Assembly (NCBI GenBank): GCA_016287675.1
Contig: JAEFAR010000015.1
Location: 1 to 51,905, forward strand
Length of the DNA stretch: 51,905 nt
Origin: Lachnospiraceae bacterium
GTDB lineage: Bacteria; Bacillota; Clostridia; Lachnospirales; Lachnospiraceae
Reading direction: 5' to 3'
Shown one piece after another: positions 24,916-31,990 of the stretch. Under the pieces are notes generated by a model. The model saw only the letters and a program-made list of their open reading frames with translations. It did no database searches and was not told the DNA's origin. The number at the start of each line of letters is the position of its first letter. Positions within the stretch are counted from its first letter, which is position 1. Both the position numbers and the translations under genes were made by a program.

Positions 24916-25377
24916 TTATTCCCCCGTTGTCTTGTAGAACTCCTCGGTTTCGTCTATGTCGTTTACGGGGGGCTTTAGGCCTTCGATAGTAATACCCTTC
25001 TTCTCGGCATAATCCCAGAGAGCGGCATGGACGGCCTCTTCCGCAAGAAGTGAGCAGTGTATCTTTACGGGCGGGAGTCCTCCGAGGGCTTCCTGAACCG
25101 CCTTGTTGGTGAGCTTAAGAGCGTCCTCGACGCTTTTGCCCTTTATCATCTCGGTTGCCATGCTGCTCGTCGCAACGGCGGCTCCGCAGCCGAAAGTCTT
25201 GAATTTACAGTCTCTTATCGTCTCATTCTCATCTATATCGAGATAGATCCTCATGATGTCTCCGCACTTTGCGTTGCCGACTGTTCCGACACCGCTTGCG
25301 CCTTCGATCTCTCCCACATTTCTGGGATTCGTGAAGTGATCCATAACCTTATCGCTGTATTCTATTACCTGACTCAT
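24916..25377 (-). CDS. iscU: Fe-S cluster assembly scaffold IscU/NifU-like protein
   Basis: A 153-residue scaffold that receives sulfur from the cysteine desulfurase and builds [2Fe-2S] and [4Fe-4S] clusters. The three ligand cysteines are Cys38 (NAKCGD), Cys64 (FGCGAA) and Cys108 (KIHCSLL), with the usual aspartate after the first. An extra Cys57 is present. The LPPVK motif recognised by HscA-type chaperones is seen as LPPVKIHC. The C-terminal 30 residues (PPVNDIDETEEFYKTTGE) extend beyond the core, as in clostridial NifU-type proteins. It lies 59 bases downstream of iscS on the same strand. Confidence 0.95.
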   Translation of the reverse strand: MSQVIEYSDKVMDHFTNPRNVGEIEGASGVGTVGNAKCGDIMRIYLDIDENETIRDCKFKTFGCGAAVATSSMATEMIKGKSVEDALKLTNKAVQEALGGLPPVKIHCSLLAEEAVHAALWDYAEKKGITIEGLKPPVNDIDETEEFYKTTGE

Positions 25378-25436
25378 CGTTTGTTCCTTTCTGTTTTAGC
25401 GGGAATCGTTGTTATTCTGCGTTGTTGTCTGCGCTC

Positions 25437-26621
25437 TTATTTTGCGTTCTTCTTAAGGAAATCCTCATAGAGAGGCGACATGCTTCTGAGTCTCTCCACG
25501 ATCTTCTTCAGAGCCTCCACCGTATAATCGATCTCTTCCTCGGTGTTATCGGCCGACACGGTAAGCCTTAATGATCCGTGAGCTATCTCATGAGGAAGAC
25601 CGATGGCAAGGAGCACATGTGACGGATCGAGGGATCCCGATGTGCAGGCAGAGCCGCTGGAGCCGCATATGCCCTTCTGATCCAGCATGATGAGAAGGGA
25701 TTCACCTTCGATGAAACGGAAGCTGAAGTTCGCGTTGTTTGAAAGTCTGACGCTCCTGTCTCCGTTAAGACGGGTATAGGGGATCGCTGCGAGAACCCGG
25801 TCTATCAGTCTGTCACGGAGAGCCGTTTCCTTTGCTCTTCTTGCATCCATGCGCTGAGATGCAAGCTCAACAGCCTTCGCGATACCTACGATACCGGGAG
25901 TGTTCTGGGTGCCGCCGCGTCTGCCCTTTTCCTGGGAGCCGCCGTGGATGAGGGAGGTTATCTTAATGCCGTTACGGATATAGAGGATACCGATGCCCTT
26001 GGGTCCGTTGAACTTGTGACCGCTTGCGGAAAGAAGGTCAATGTTCATCCTGTTCACATCGATGGGCACATGCGCAAAGGCCTGAACCGCGTCCGTGTGG
26101 AAGATAACACCGTGTTCGTGTGCGATCTTTCCAATCTCTTCCACAGGCTCGATGGTTCCTATCTCATTGTTCGCAAACATGACGGAGATCAGGGTCGTTG
26201 TGGGACGGATAGCCTTCTCAACATCCTTGGGCCTTACGAAGCCGTTTTCGTCAACGTCCAGATATGTTACTTCGAAGCCCTGTTTCTCAAGGAATTCAAA
26301 TGCATGAAGTATCGCATGATGCTCTATCTTGGAAGTGATGATGTGGTTTCCTTTGTTTTTGTACGAAAGCGCTACGCCCTTTACAGCCCAGTTGTCCGAC
26401 TCGCTGCCGCCGCTTGTAAAGTAGATCTCGTCGCTCTTTGCGCCGATGAAATCCGCAATGGTCCTTCTGGAGGCCTCAACCGCTTTCTTTGCATGTCCCG
26501 CAAATGTATAGATGCTTGCTGCGTTACCGTACTCTTCCTCAAAGTAAGGGAGCATAGCCTTAAAGACTTCGCTGTCGGTCTTCGTTGTTGCAGCATTATC
26601 AAGATAAATTATCTTATCCAT
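25437..26621 (-). CDS. iscS: Cysteine desulfurase (IscS/NifS type)
   Basis: A 394-residue PLP enzyme that converts cysteine to alanine and passes the sulfur to IscU. The N-terminal YLDNAATTKTD, the PLP lysine Lys203 in SASGHKFNGPKG, and the mobile-loop catalytic Cys326 in GSSGSACTSGSLDPSHV are all present. The long form of the cysteine loop marks it as group I (NifS/IscS). The operon has a consensus promoter, two Rrf2-type operator candidates and a leader terminator (26632-26777). AAGGAG provides the ribosome site. Confidence 0.96.
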   Translation of the reverse strand: MDKIIYLDNAATTKTDSEVFKAMLPYFEEEYGNAASIYTFAGHAKKAVEASRRTIADFIGAKSDEIYFTSGGSESDNWAVKGVALSYKNKGNHIITSKIEHHAILHAFEFLEKQGFEVTYLDVDENGFVRPKDVEKAIRPTTTLISVMFANNEIGTIEPVEEIGKIAHEHGVIFHTDAVQAFAHVPIDVNRMNIDLLSASGHKFNGPKGIGILYIRNGIKITSLIHGGSQEKGRRGGTQNTPGIVGIAKAVELASQRMDARRAKETALRDRLIDRVLAAIPYTRLNGDRSVRLSNNANFSFRFIEGESLLIMLDQKGICGSSGSACTSGSLDPSHVLLAIGLPHEIAHGSLRLTVSADNTEEEIDYTVEALKKIVERLRSMSPLYEDFLKKNAK

Positions 26622-26631
26622 TTTGTCTCCT

Positions 26632-26661
26632 TATTCCTATTAAATTACTTGGTAATTACCC
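26632..26661 (-). promoter_or_regulatory. Second Rrf2-type operator candidate, proximal to iscS
   Basis: The minus strand reads GGTAATTACCAAGTAATTT and then AATAGGAATAA, just before the iscS ribosome site. It contains a GGTAATTACC palindrome and the TACC(A/G)AGT core found at the other candidate sites. It lies downstream of the leader terminator. Confidence 0.5.
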
Positions 26662-26664
26662 CTT

Positions 26665-26687
26665 TAAAAAACCGGATCTTCTCCGGT
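26665..26687 (-). terminator. Intrinsic terminator in the iscS leader (possible attenuator)
   Basis: On the minus strand ACCGGA-GAAGA-TCCGGT is followed by TTTTTT. It sits between the iscS promoter and the start codon, about 55-75 bases after the predicted transcription start. The stem is only 6-7 bp. Confidence 0.55.
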
Positions 26688-26726
26688 ATGTAGTCCAAGT
26701 CCTTTATTTATGCCTTTTCCTATGTT

Positions 26727-26777
26727 TTTTATAGGTTTTTACTCGGTAAGTATACACGAAGTTTTGAAGTTTGTCAA
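26727..26777 (-). promoter_or_regulatory. iscS promoter with overlapping Rrf2-type operator candidate
   Basis: Minus-strand TTGACA (26772-26777), a 17-base spacer and TATACT (26749-26754). The -10 runs into ACTTACCGAGTAAAAACCTA, which shares the TACC(A/G)AGT and AAAACCTA parts with sites at metY and rrf2. Binding there would block initiation. Confidence 0.65.
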
Positions 26778-26782
26778 CAGCC

Positions 26783-26830
26783 AAAAAAAGACCTTCCCCA
26801 GAAAATCGGTTGGAGGGAAAGGGAAGGTCT
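26783..26830 (-). terminator. Intrinsic terminator of cysK
   Basis: On the minus strand a 10-bp AGACCTTCCC/GGGAAGGTCT stem around a long loop is followed by TTTTTT. It lies 45 bases after the cysK stop and just upstream of the iscS promoter. Confidence 0.85.
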
Positions 26831-26874
26831 CTTTTGACAACAACATATCTTTTAAGGTTTTAAGGTTTCGTTTA

Positions 26875-27807
26875 CTATCTTGCAAAAAGGTCCGTGCTGA
26901 GGTATCTGTCACCGGTGTCGGGAAGAAGAGCAACTATGGTCTTGCCCTTGTTCTCGGGTCTCTCGGCGAGCCTGATGGCTGCCCAGAGAGCTGCGCCTGA
27001 GCTGATACCCACAAGAACGCCTTCTTTTCTGCCGATAAGGCGGCCTGTTTCAAAAGCATCCTCATTGGCAACGGTGATGATCTCATCATAGATCTTTGTA
27101 TTAAGAACCTCGGGGACAAAGCCTGCGCCAATGCCCTGGATCTTGTGCGCTCCGGCAACTCCGGTAGACAGGACCGCAGACGAAGCGGGCTCAACTGCCA
27201 CAACTTTGACCTTGGGATTCTTTGACTTTAAGTATTCGCCGACACCTGTAACGGTTCCGCCCGTTCCGACACCTGCGACAAAGATGTCAACGTTACCGTC
27301 AGTATCGTTCCAGATCTCGGGACCTGTTGTCTTTCTGTGAGCCTCGGCATTGGCAGGGTTCACAAACTGTCCGGGAATGAAGCTTCCGGGAATCTCCGCC
27401 GCAAGCTCTTCTGCCTTGGCAATAGCTCCCTTCATACCCTTTGAGCCTTCCGTGAGGACGATCTCGGCACCGTATGCTTTGATGAGCTGGCGACGCTCAA
27501 CACTCATTGTCTCGGGCATAACGATGATGGCGCGATAACCGCGTGCTGCTGCTATGGAAGCAAGACCGATACCTGTGTTGCCGCTTGTAGGCTCAATGAT
27601 CACGGCACCGGGCTTCAGGGCGCCTTTTCTTTCGGCATCCTCGATCATTTCGCGGGCAATCCTGTCTTTAACGGAGCCTGCGGGATTGAAATACTCGAGT
27701 TTTGCAAGTATCTTTGCATCAAGATTTTTCTCTTTTTCAATGTGTGTGAGCTCAAGAAGTGGCGTGCCACCTACGAGCTGATCTGCGGATGTGAATACTT
27801 TTGCCAT
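26875..27807 (-). CDS. cysK: Cysteine synthase A (O-acetylserine sulfhydrylase)
   Basis: A 310-residue fold-type II PLP enzyme that makes cysteine from O-acetylserine and sulfide. The PLP lysine is Lys47 in [11 protein letters not shown]; the substrate loop TSGNTG, phosphate-binding [13 protein letters not shown], and [10 protein letters not shown] near the C-terminus are typical of CysK. The length is normal. A TATAAT -10 lies at 27872-27877 (minus) with no good -35. A CGGCG-ATC-CGCCG hairpin lies in its leader. It may also be read from metY, which ends 93 bases upstream without an obvious terminator. Confidence 0.97.
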   Translation of the reverse strand: MAKVFTSADQLVGGTPLLELTHIEKEKNLDAKILAKLEYFNPAGSVKDRIAREMIEDAERKGALKPGAVIIEPTSGNTGIGLASIAAARGYRAIIVMPETMSVERRQLIKAYGAEIVLTEGSKGMKGAIAKAEELAAEIPGSFIPGQFVNPANAEAHRKTTGPEIWNDTDGNVDIFVAGVGTGGTVTGVGEYLKSKNPKVKVVAVEPASSAVLSTGVAGAHKIQGIGAGFVPEVLNTKIYDEIITVANEDAFETGRLIGRKEGVLVGISSGAALWAAIRLAERPENKGKTIVALLPDTGDRYLSTDLFAR

Positions 27808-27900
27808 GATTTGTCCCTCTCTTTAAAATTATTATTCGTTTCCTCGGCGGATCGCCGATCGTTTGTCATTGATTATAACACTTTTTTGTGGAAAGTTCTT

Positions 27901-29184
27901 TTATTTTATTGCTGCAAATCCTTTTTCGAGATCTGCGATGATGTCATCAACATGCTCGGTACCGATGGAAAGGCGGATTGTGCTCTGCGTAATGCCCTGC
28001 TCAGCAAGTTCCGCATCATTCAGCTGGGAATGGGTGGTGGAAGCGGGATGGATAACAAGGCTCTTGACATCTGCTACATTTGCAAGGAGCGAGAAGAGCT
28101 CAAGTCCGTCAATAAATTTCCATGCTTCTTCGCGTCCGCCCTTTATATCAAAGGTGAAGATGCTTGCTCCGCCGTTGGGGAAGTACTTTTCATACAATGC
28201 ATGCTGAGGATGCTCCTTAAGCGAAGGATGATTAACCTTTGCTACAAGAGGATGCTTCGAAAGGTACTCAACGACCTTCTTTGTGTTCTCGGCGTGGCGG
28301 TCGAGACGAAGTGAAAGAGTTTCAACGCCCTGTAAAAGAAGGAATGCGTTGAAAGGAGAAATTGTAGCTCCCGTATCTCTTAAGAGGATCGCCCTGATGT
28401 AGGTAACGAATGCTGCGGGGCCTACGGCGTCAGCGAAGGAGATACCGTGGTAGCTGGGATTGGGAGCTGCAATGTTGGGATATGCTCCGCTCTTCTTCCA
28501 GTCGAACTTGCCGGAATCAACGATGATGCCGCCGAGTGTGGTGCCGTGTCCGCCGATGAACTTCGTTGCGGAATGAACTACGATGTCTGCGCCGTGCTCA
28601 ATGGGACGGAGAAGATAAGGTGTACCGAAGGTGTTGTCCACAACCAGCGGAATGTTATGTCTGTGAGCGATCTCGGCAAGTGCATCAAGATTGGGTATAT
28701 CGCTGTTAGGGTTACCGAGGGTCTCTGCGTAGATAGCCTTGGTGTTCTTTTGGATAGCCTTCTCAACCTCGGCAACGTTATGAATGTCTACGAAGGTTGT
28801 CTCGATGCCGTAATTGGGAAGTGTATGAGCAAGAAGATTGTAACTTCCGCCGTAGATGGTCTTCTGTGCCACGATGTGCTCACCCTTTGTTGCGAGAGCC
28901 TCGATGGTGTAAGAGATGGCTGCCGCGCCGGATGCAAGTGCCAGAGCGGCTACGCCGCCTTCAAGGGCCGCAAGTCTCTTCTCAAGAACATCCTGAGTGG
29001 AGTTTGTAAGTCTTCCGTAAATGTTGCCCGCGTCGGCAAGTCCGAATCTGTCTGCCGCATGCTTTGCGTTATGGAAAACATAGGATGTTGTCTGATAAAT
29101 GGGGACCGCTCTCGAATCGGTAGCGGGGTCTGCCTGTTCCTGGCCTACATGTAACTGTAATGTTTCAAATTTGTAATTGCTCAT
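27901..29184 (-). CDS. metY: O-acetylhomoserine aminocarboxypropyltransferase (sulfhydrylase)
   Basis: A 427-residue fold-type I PLP enzyme of the Cys/Met metabolism family. It makes homocysteine directly from O-acetylhomoserine and sulfide. TLQLHVGQEQADPATDSRAVP at the N-terminus (split TLQLHVGQEQ, ADPATDSRAVP) and the long C-terminal part around LVIHPASTTHSQL are typical of the MetY/Met17 subgroup rather than of MetB. The PLP lysine is in HSATKFIGGHGTTLGG. The 324-base upstream region holds a promoter, Rrf2-type operator candidates and a small cysteine-containing ORF. Confidence 0.95.
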   Translation of the reverse strand: MSNYKFETLQLHVGQEQADPATDSRAVPIYQTTSYVFHNAKHAADRFGLADAGNIYGRLTNSTQDVLEKRLAALEGGVAALALASGAAAISYTIEALATKGEHIVAQKTIYGGSYNLLAHTLPNYGIETTFVDIHNVAEVEKAIQKNTKAIYAETLGNPNSDIPNLDALAEIAHRHNIPLVVDNTFGTPYLLRPIEHGADIVVHSATKFIGGHGTTLGGIIVDSGKFDWKKSGAYPNIAAPNPSYHGISFADAVGPAAFVTYIRAILLRDTGATISPFNAFLLLQGVETLSLRLDRHAENTKKVVEYLSKHPLVAKVNHPSLKEHPQHALYEKYFPNGGASIFTFDIKGGREEAWKFIDGLELFSLLANVADVKSLVIHPASTTHSQLNDAELAEQGITQSTIRLSIGTEHVDDIIADLEKGFAAIK

Positions 29185-29253
29185 ATTTGTCTCCTTCTTG
29201 ACCTTTAAGGTCCATCTTTATTTTCATAAGATGTCGGATCGGCTTTTCGGATC

Positions 29254-29349
29254 TCATCGACATCGGCTACATCGTGAATCTTCGGTGCAGCGTCGCATGA
29301 CTCCGAATCTGAAATTTTCCCTGAGTAACTTCTCAAATATGAAAGCCAT
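29254..29349 (-). CDS. Candidate 31-residue cysteine-containing leader peptide upstream of metY
   Basis: An ATG at 29349 with AAGGAG 9 bases upstream opens a 31-codon ORF inside the metY leader. It begins MAFIFEKLLRENFRFGVM and ends RRCTEDSRCSRCR, with three cysteine codons in the last eleven. Its position after the predicted metY transcription start (about 29392) and before metY fits a translated leader that senses cysteine or tRNA-Cys charging. Downstream, GACCTT-A-AAGGTC forms a perfect short hairpin just before the metY ribosome site. There is no classic terminator, so control could be at ribosome access. Coding potential is not proven. Confidence 0.5.
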   Translation of the reverse strand: MAFIFEKLLRENFRFGVMRRCTEDSRCSRCR

Positions 29350-29365
29350 AAGGTTTTCTCCTTTT

Positions 29366-29427
29366 CCTACCAACTCGGTGGGTTTTATTATGGTGCGTAT
29401 ATTACCATTTTATTCCTACCGTGTCAA
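29366..29427 (-). promoter_or_regulatory. metY promoter with Rrf2-type operator candidates
   Basis: Minus-strand TTGACA (29422-29427), a 17-base spacer and TAATAT (29399-29404). The spacer and -10 contain CGGTAGGAATA and GGTAATATACGCACCA; AATAAAACCCACCGAGT and TGGTAGG follow at the start point. The GGTAATATAC...CACCA part matches the palindrome in front of the GST-ABC operon. Confidence 0.6.
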
Positions 29428-29508
29428 TAGGTAATTTAAATTTTTTTTTCAGTTTTCGTAAAAAGTGGTATATTGTAATAAGAAACAACGAGTTTGCAGG
29501 AGGTTGCC

Positions 29509-29952
29509 ATGAGCCTGACAAAAGCTGTTATAAGATTTGCCGCACCTGTCCCCAAAGTAGAATCTTTCGAGCGCTATCTTTTTATCGGCCCGCATCCCGA
29601 CGACATTGAAGTGGGTGCCGGCGCCACTGCCGCAAAGCTGGCGGCGGAAGGAAAAGAGATCTGTTTTCTTATCTGTACCGACGGACGTTACGGCGACGAA
29701 TACGCTCCGAAGGGGATCACGGAAAATGGTCTCGCAGAACTCAGAAAAAAAGAAGCTCTCGACTCAGCGAAGCTTCTCGGTGTTACGGATGTGCGGTTTT
29801 TGGGGCTCAGTGACGGCGGGTTCTATTCTGAGGAAGAGCTCTATCTCACGCTCCGCGCCCGTGAATACGGCATACGCCACCTTTGCAGTGCCGCCGAAGG
29901 ATTCAGGGTGCTGGGAGTAACGCAGATGCATTGCCTGCCGGAAGGGGAATAA
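29509..29952 (+). pseudogene. PIG-L/LmbE-family deacetylase gene with internal deletion
   Basis: A 147-residue ORF starting after a CAGGAGG ribosome site. The N-terminal 108 residues are a good PIG-L start: zinc motif GPHPDDIEVGAGATAAKL and CTDGRYGDEY. The last 30 residues (LRAREYGIRHLCSAAEGFRV and LGVTQMHCLPE) look like a genuine PIG-L C-terminus. The middle part, with the second zinc histidine and the central strands, about 80-100 residues, is missing. The family is usually 220 residues or more. The join is in frame, so a shortened protein may be made, but it should not be an active N-acetylglucosaminyl deacetylase. Confidence 0.7.
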
Positions 29953-29982
29953 ACAAAAGACGCGACATTTCTGTTTTGGTTG

Positions 29983-30411
29983 TCAGATATTCTCCCCGTA
30001 GTTTCCGGCCTGGTCCATGACATCGGCGAGGGTGATGCTGCCGAGGTAGTTGTTGATGATGTTGTTAAGGCCTTCCCACAAGGGGAGCGTCTGGCAGGAT
30101 TTTGCGCGAACGCAGTTGTTGATCTCGCCCTCAAGGCAGGACACGGGAGCAAGACCACCCTCGGTGAGCCGTAAGATCTCAAGAACAGTGTATTCCGAAG
30201 GGTCACGGTAAAGCTTGTAGCCGCCGTTCTTGCCGCGTTTTCCGTCAAGAAGTCCTTCCTTGGAAAGGAGGACGATAATGCTTTCAAGATACTTTATCGA
30301 AATGTTCTGATTCTCCGCTATCCTTGTGAGGGGGACATAGTCTCCCGTCTTATCCGAAGCTATATCTATCATTACTCTGAGTGCATATCTGCCTTTTGTT
30401 GATATCAGCAT
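29983..30411 (-). CDS. Rrf2-family transcriptional regulator, IscR-like
   Basis: A 142-residue winged-helix regulator: MLISTKGRYALRVMIDIA and SIKYLESIIVLLSKEGLLDG mark the Rrf2 DNA-binding domain. Three cysteines, Cys92, Cys100 and Cys106 (C-x7-C-x5-C), occupy the region where Escherichia coli IscR has its [2Fe-2S] ligands Cys92, Cys98 and Cys104. It is therefore likely a cluster-sensing repressor rather than a cluster-free CymR, though the first spacing is two residues longer. GGGAGG provides the ribosome site. A candidate operator in its own promoter suggests autoregulation. Neighbouring iscS, metY and the GST-ABC operon carry similar sites. Confidence 0.92.
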   Translation of the reverse strand: MLISTKGRYALRVMIDIASDKTGDYVPLTRIAENQNISIKYLESIIVLLSKEGLLDGKRGKNGGYKLYRDPSEYTVLEILRLTEGGLAPVSCLEGEINNCVRAKSCQTLPLWEGLNNIINNYLGSITLADVMDQAGNYGENI

Positions 30412-30471
30412 GTGAGACCTCCCTTACCGTTACATCGGCTGTGTTTCGCCGTCATTAGTCATAATCGTTTC

Positions 30472-30502
30472 GTATTACCTGTTGCTTTGGTAGGTTTTAT
30501 TC
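30472..30502. promoter_or_regulatory. Rrf2-type operator candidate between rrf2 and a divergent small ORF
   Basis: The minus strand reads AGAATAAAACCTACCAAAGC then AACAGGTAATA. AATAAAACC(T/C)ACC(A/G)A is shared with the metY site. It lies between the rrf2 gene and the small plus-strand ORF at 30569, so it could control both. Confidence 0.5.
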
Positions 30503-30568
30503 TCTCATATTTTTCCGATCTTGTAAAGAGGGATTGTTAAGAACGTCTAAACTCAAGGAGGATCGCAT

Positions 30569-30788
30569 ATGAAATTAATAATAACGGCTTTTTCATTTGC
30601 AATTCTCCTAGTACATCGGTTATTAAATAACTGGACCGAATGCTTGCCTGCTTACTCGACTGCCCGTACATGAAAGCCTCGGAGTAGCCCGCTACACCTG
30701 CGTTTTCACGCACGAGCATTCGAGCAAGCATTCTGCGCATTAGTCCATTTATTTTAAAACCGCTGTACTAGTTTACAGTTTCTATTAA
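30569..30788 (+). pseudogene. Tiny membrane-peptide ORF interrupted by a MITE
   Basis: A strong AAGGAGG ribosome site precedes an ATG at 30569. As it stands the ORF reads MKLIITAFSFAILL and continues into the inserted element to a stop at 30673 (34 residues). Removing the element at 30609-30770 with one copy of the TA target restores MKLIITAFSFAILLVYSFY and a TAA at 30786-30788: a 19-residue hydrophobic peptide. The 442-base gap between rrf2 and the M20 gene holds this ORF, the operator and the MITE, and nothing else I can support. Confidence 0.5.
30609..30770. mobile_element. 162-bp MITE with imperfect terminal inverted repeats and TA flanks
   Basis: CTAGTACATCGGTT...AAATAA-C-TGGAC on the left (from 30608) faces CTAGTACAGCGGTT...AAATAA-A-TGGAC read inward from 30771. 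About 28 of the first 33 positions match, and GAATGCTTGC is shared further in. Both ends lie in a CTAG with TA duplicated, the target pattern of IS630/Tc1-type elements. Inside are further hairpins such as GTAGCCCGCTAC. No transposase is encoded, so it is non-autonomous. Confidence 0.75.
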
Positions 30789-30853
30789 CTGTGAAATATT
30801 TATGATTCAACGTAATATTATATGCTTTGAGGCATTTATCCCCAAAAAGTGCT

Positions 30854-31972
30854 TTATGCACGTATCAGAGCCAGGAGTATTTCGGCACTTTTAACCAGTT
30901 CGTCCAAATAAAAATACTCTTCGGTCGTATGGACCCTGTTCATCGCATTGGATATAACTATTCCCGGAATGTCGTGCAGGTTAAAACTGTTGTTGTCGGA
31001 CCCTCCGAAGGTGGTAACGAGTTCAGGCTCGCCAAACCCCAGGGATATGACGGCACGTTTGTAACGCTGCACGGCTTCTGCGTTTTCGGGTACATGGTAA
31101 GCCCGTATCATCTCCTCCGTCTTAAATACGACTTCTGCTCCTTCTACGGCTGCTTCCCGTGAAAAACACTCACCGATCTCTTTTACGACTTCAAGAGCCC
31201 GCTCGTGGCTCAAACTCCGAACTTCTCCACTGACGAGCGCGTTGCCCGGAACTATATTTTTTCCCGTGCCGCCGTTAAAAAGTCCGATATTCGCGGTAGT
31301 CTGCCCGTCTACCCTGCCGAGTTTTAGTGCTGCTATGGCACGGCTCGCTGCAACGATCGCAGATATTCCCTTCTCAGGTTCAAAACCTGCATGGGCACTA
31401 CGGCCGCGCACTTCCGCCGTAAACTGCACTATGGAAGGGGCGCGATTGGCGGCTCTCCCTACAGGTCCTTCAAGATCCAATATGTACGCCTGCTTTGACT
31501 TTATCAGGGAGAAATCAAACGCCGCAGAGCCCCTGCAATAGGGTTCCTCCGCAGCAAAAAATACAACTTCGATATCGGGATGAGGCAGCTCATCCTCTTT
31601 TATTACGGTAAGCAGCTCCAGGATCGAAACTATGCCTGTAATATCATCCGCTCCGAGAACGGTCGTTCCGTCGCCGGTAACGCGCCCATCGTCGCATATC
31701 ACAGGTCTCTTCCCTTTCCCCGGTGCCACCGTATCCATATGCGCCGCAAACAGAATGCTTTCCCCGTCAGTATTTCCCTTAAGGAAAGCATAGATATTCC
31801 CGACAGCATCGGCAGAATCCGTAAAGGCGCCGGGATCGTCCCTGTGAACTTTAAGTCCCAATTCCGTGAGCTTTCCAAAAAGATACTCCGCAATATCCTT
31901 TTCATGGAAGGATTCGGAATCAAATGCCGCAAGTATCTTAAATCCTTCCGTCATCCTCTGTCTGTTTATCAT
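30854..31972 (-). CDS. M20-family peptidase (PepT/YqjE-like)
   Basis: A 372-residue zinc aminopeptidase of the M20 family. The metal ligands are seen in FAAHMDTVAPG, GADDITGIVSILEL, AAEEPYCRGS and the C-terminal histidine in AMNRVHTTEEY. A dimerisation domain sits in the middle (GRSAHAGFEPEKGISA). The sequence is closest in pattern to the tripeptidase PepT-like/YqjE branch rather than to amidohydrolases of the YxeP type. It is the last gene of the sulfur operon, 18 bases after the PatB gene, with GGGAGG as ribosome site. It could release cysteine from imported cysteinyl peptides or remove an acyl group from an acetylated S-substituted cysteine; both are inference. Confidence 0.88.
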   Translation of the reverse strand: MINRQRMTEGFKILAAFDSESFHEKDIAEYLFGKLTELGLKVHRDDPGAFTDSADAVGNIYAFLKGNTDGESILFAAHMDTVAPGKGKRPVICDDGRVTGDGTTVLGADDITGIVSILELLTVIKEDELPHPDIEVVFFAAEEPYCRGSAAFDFSLIKSKQAYILDLEGPVGRAANRAPSIVQFTAEVRGRSAHAGFEPEKGISAIVAASRAIAALKLGRVDGQTTANIGLFNGGTGKNIVPGNALVSGEVRSLSHERALEVVKEIGECFSREAAVEGAEVVFKTEEMIRAYHVPENAEAVQRYKRAVISLGFGEPELVTTFGGSDNNSFNLHDIPGIVISNAMNRVHTTEEYFYLDELVKSAEILLALIRA

Positions 31973-31990
31973 AAGCTTTCCTCCCGGCAG

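Noticed and set aside
26665-26742. Leader peptide in the iscS leader (reading ...GINKGLGLHTGEDPVF)
   Set aside because: The frame is open up to the terminator hairpin, but there is no ATG, GTG or TTG start after the preceding in-frame stop.
29185-29400. SAM-I riboswitch in front of metY
   Set aside because: The conserved SAM-I cores and P1 stem are absent; the leader contains a small ORF instead.
29955-29990. Further repeat unit (GCGACATTTCTGTTTTGGTT) similar to the motif near 41808
   Set aside because: The resemblance to GGGACGTTTCTGTTTCGG is real but short and degenerate, so I do not count it as a repeat family member.
30537-30740. Minus-strand protein gene of 67 residues
   Set aside because: It lies almost wholly in the MITE, has no ribosome site, and is explained by the inverted-repeat structure.
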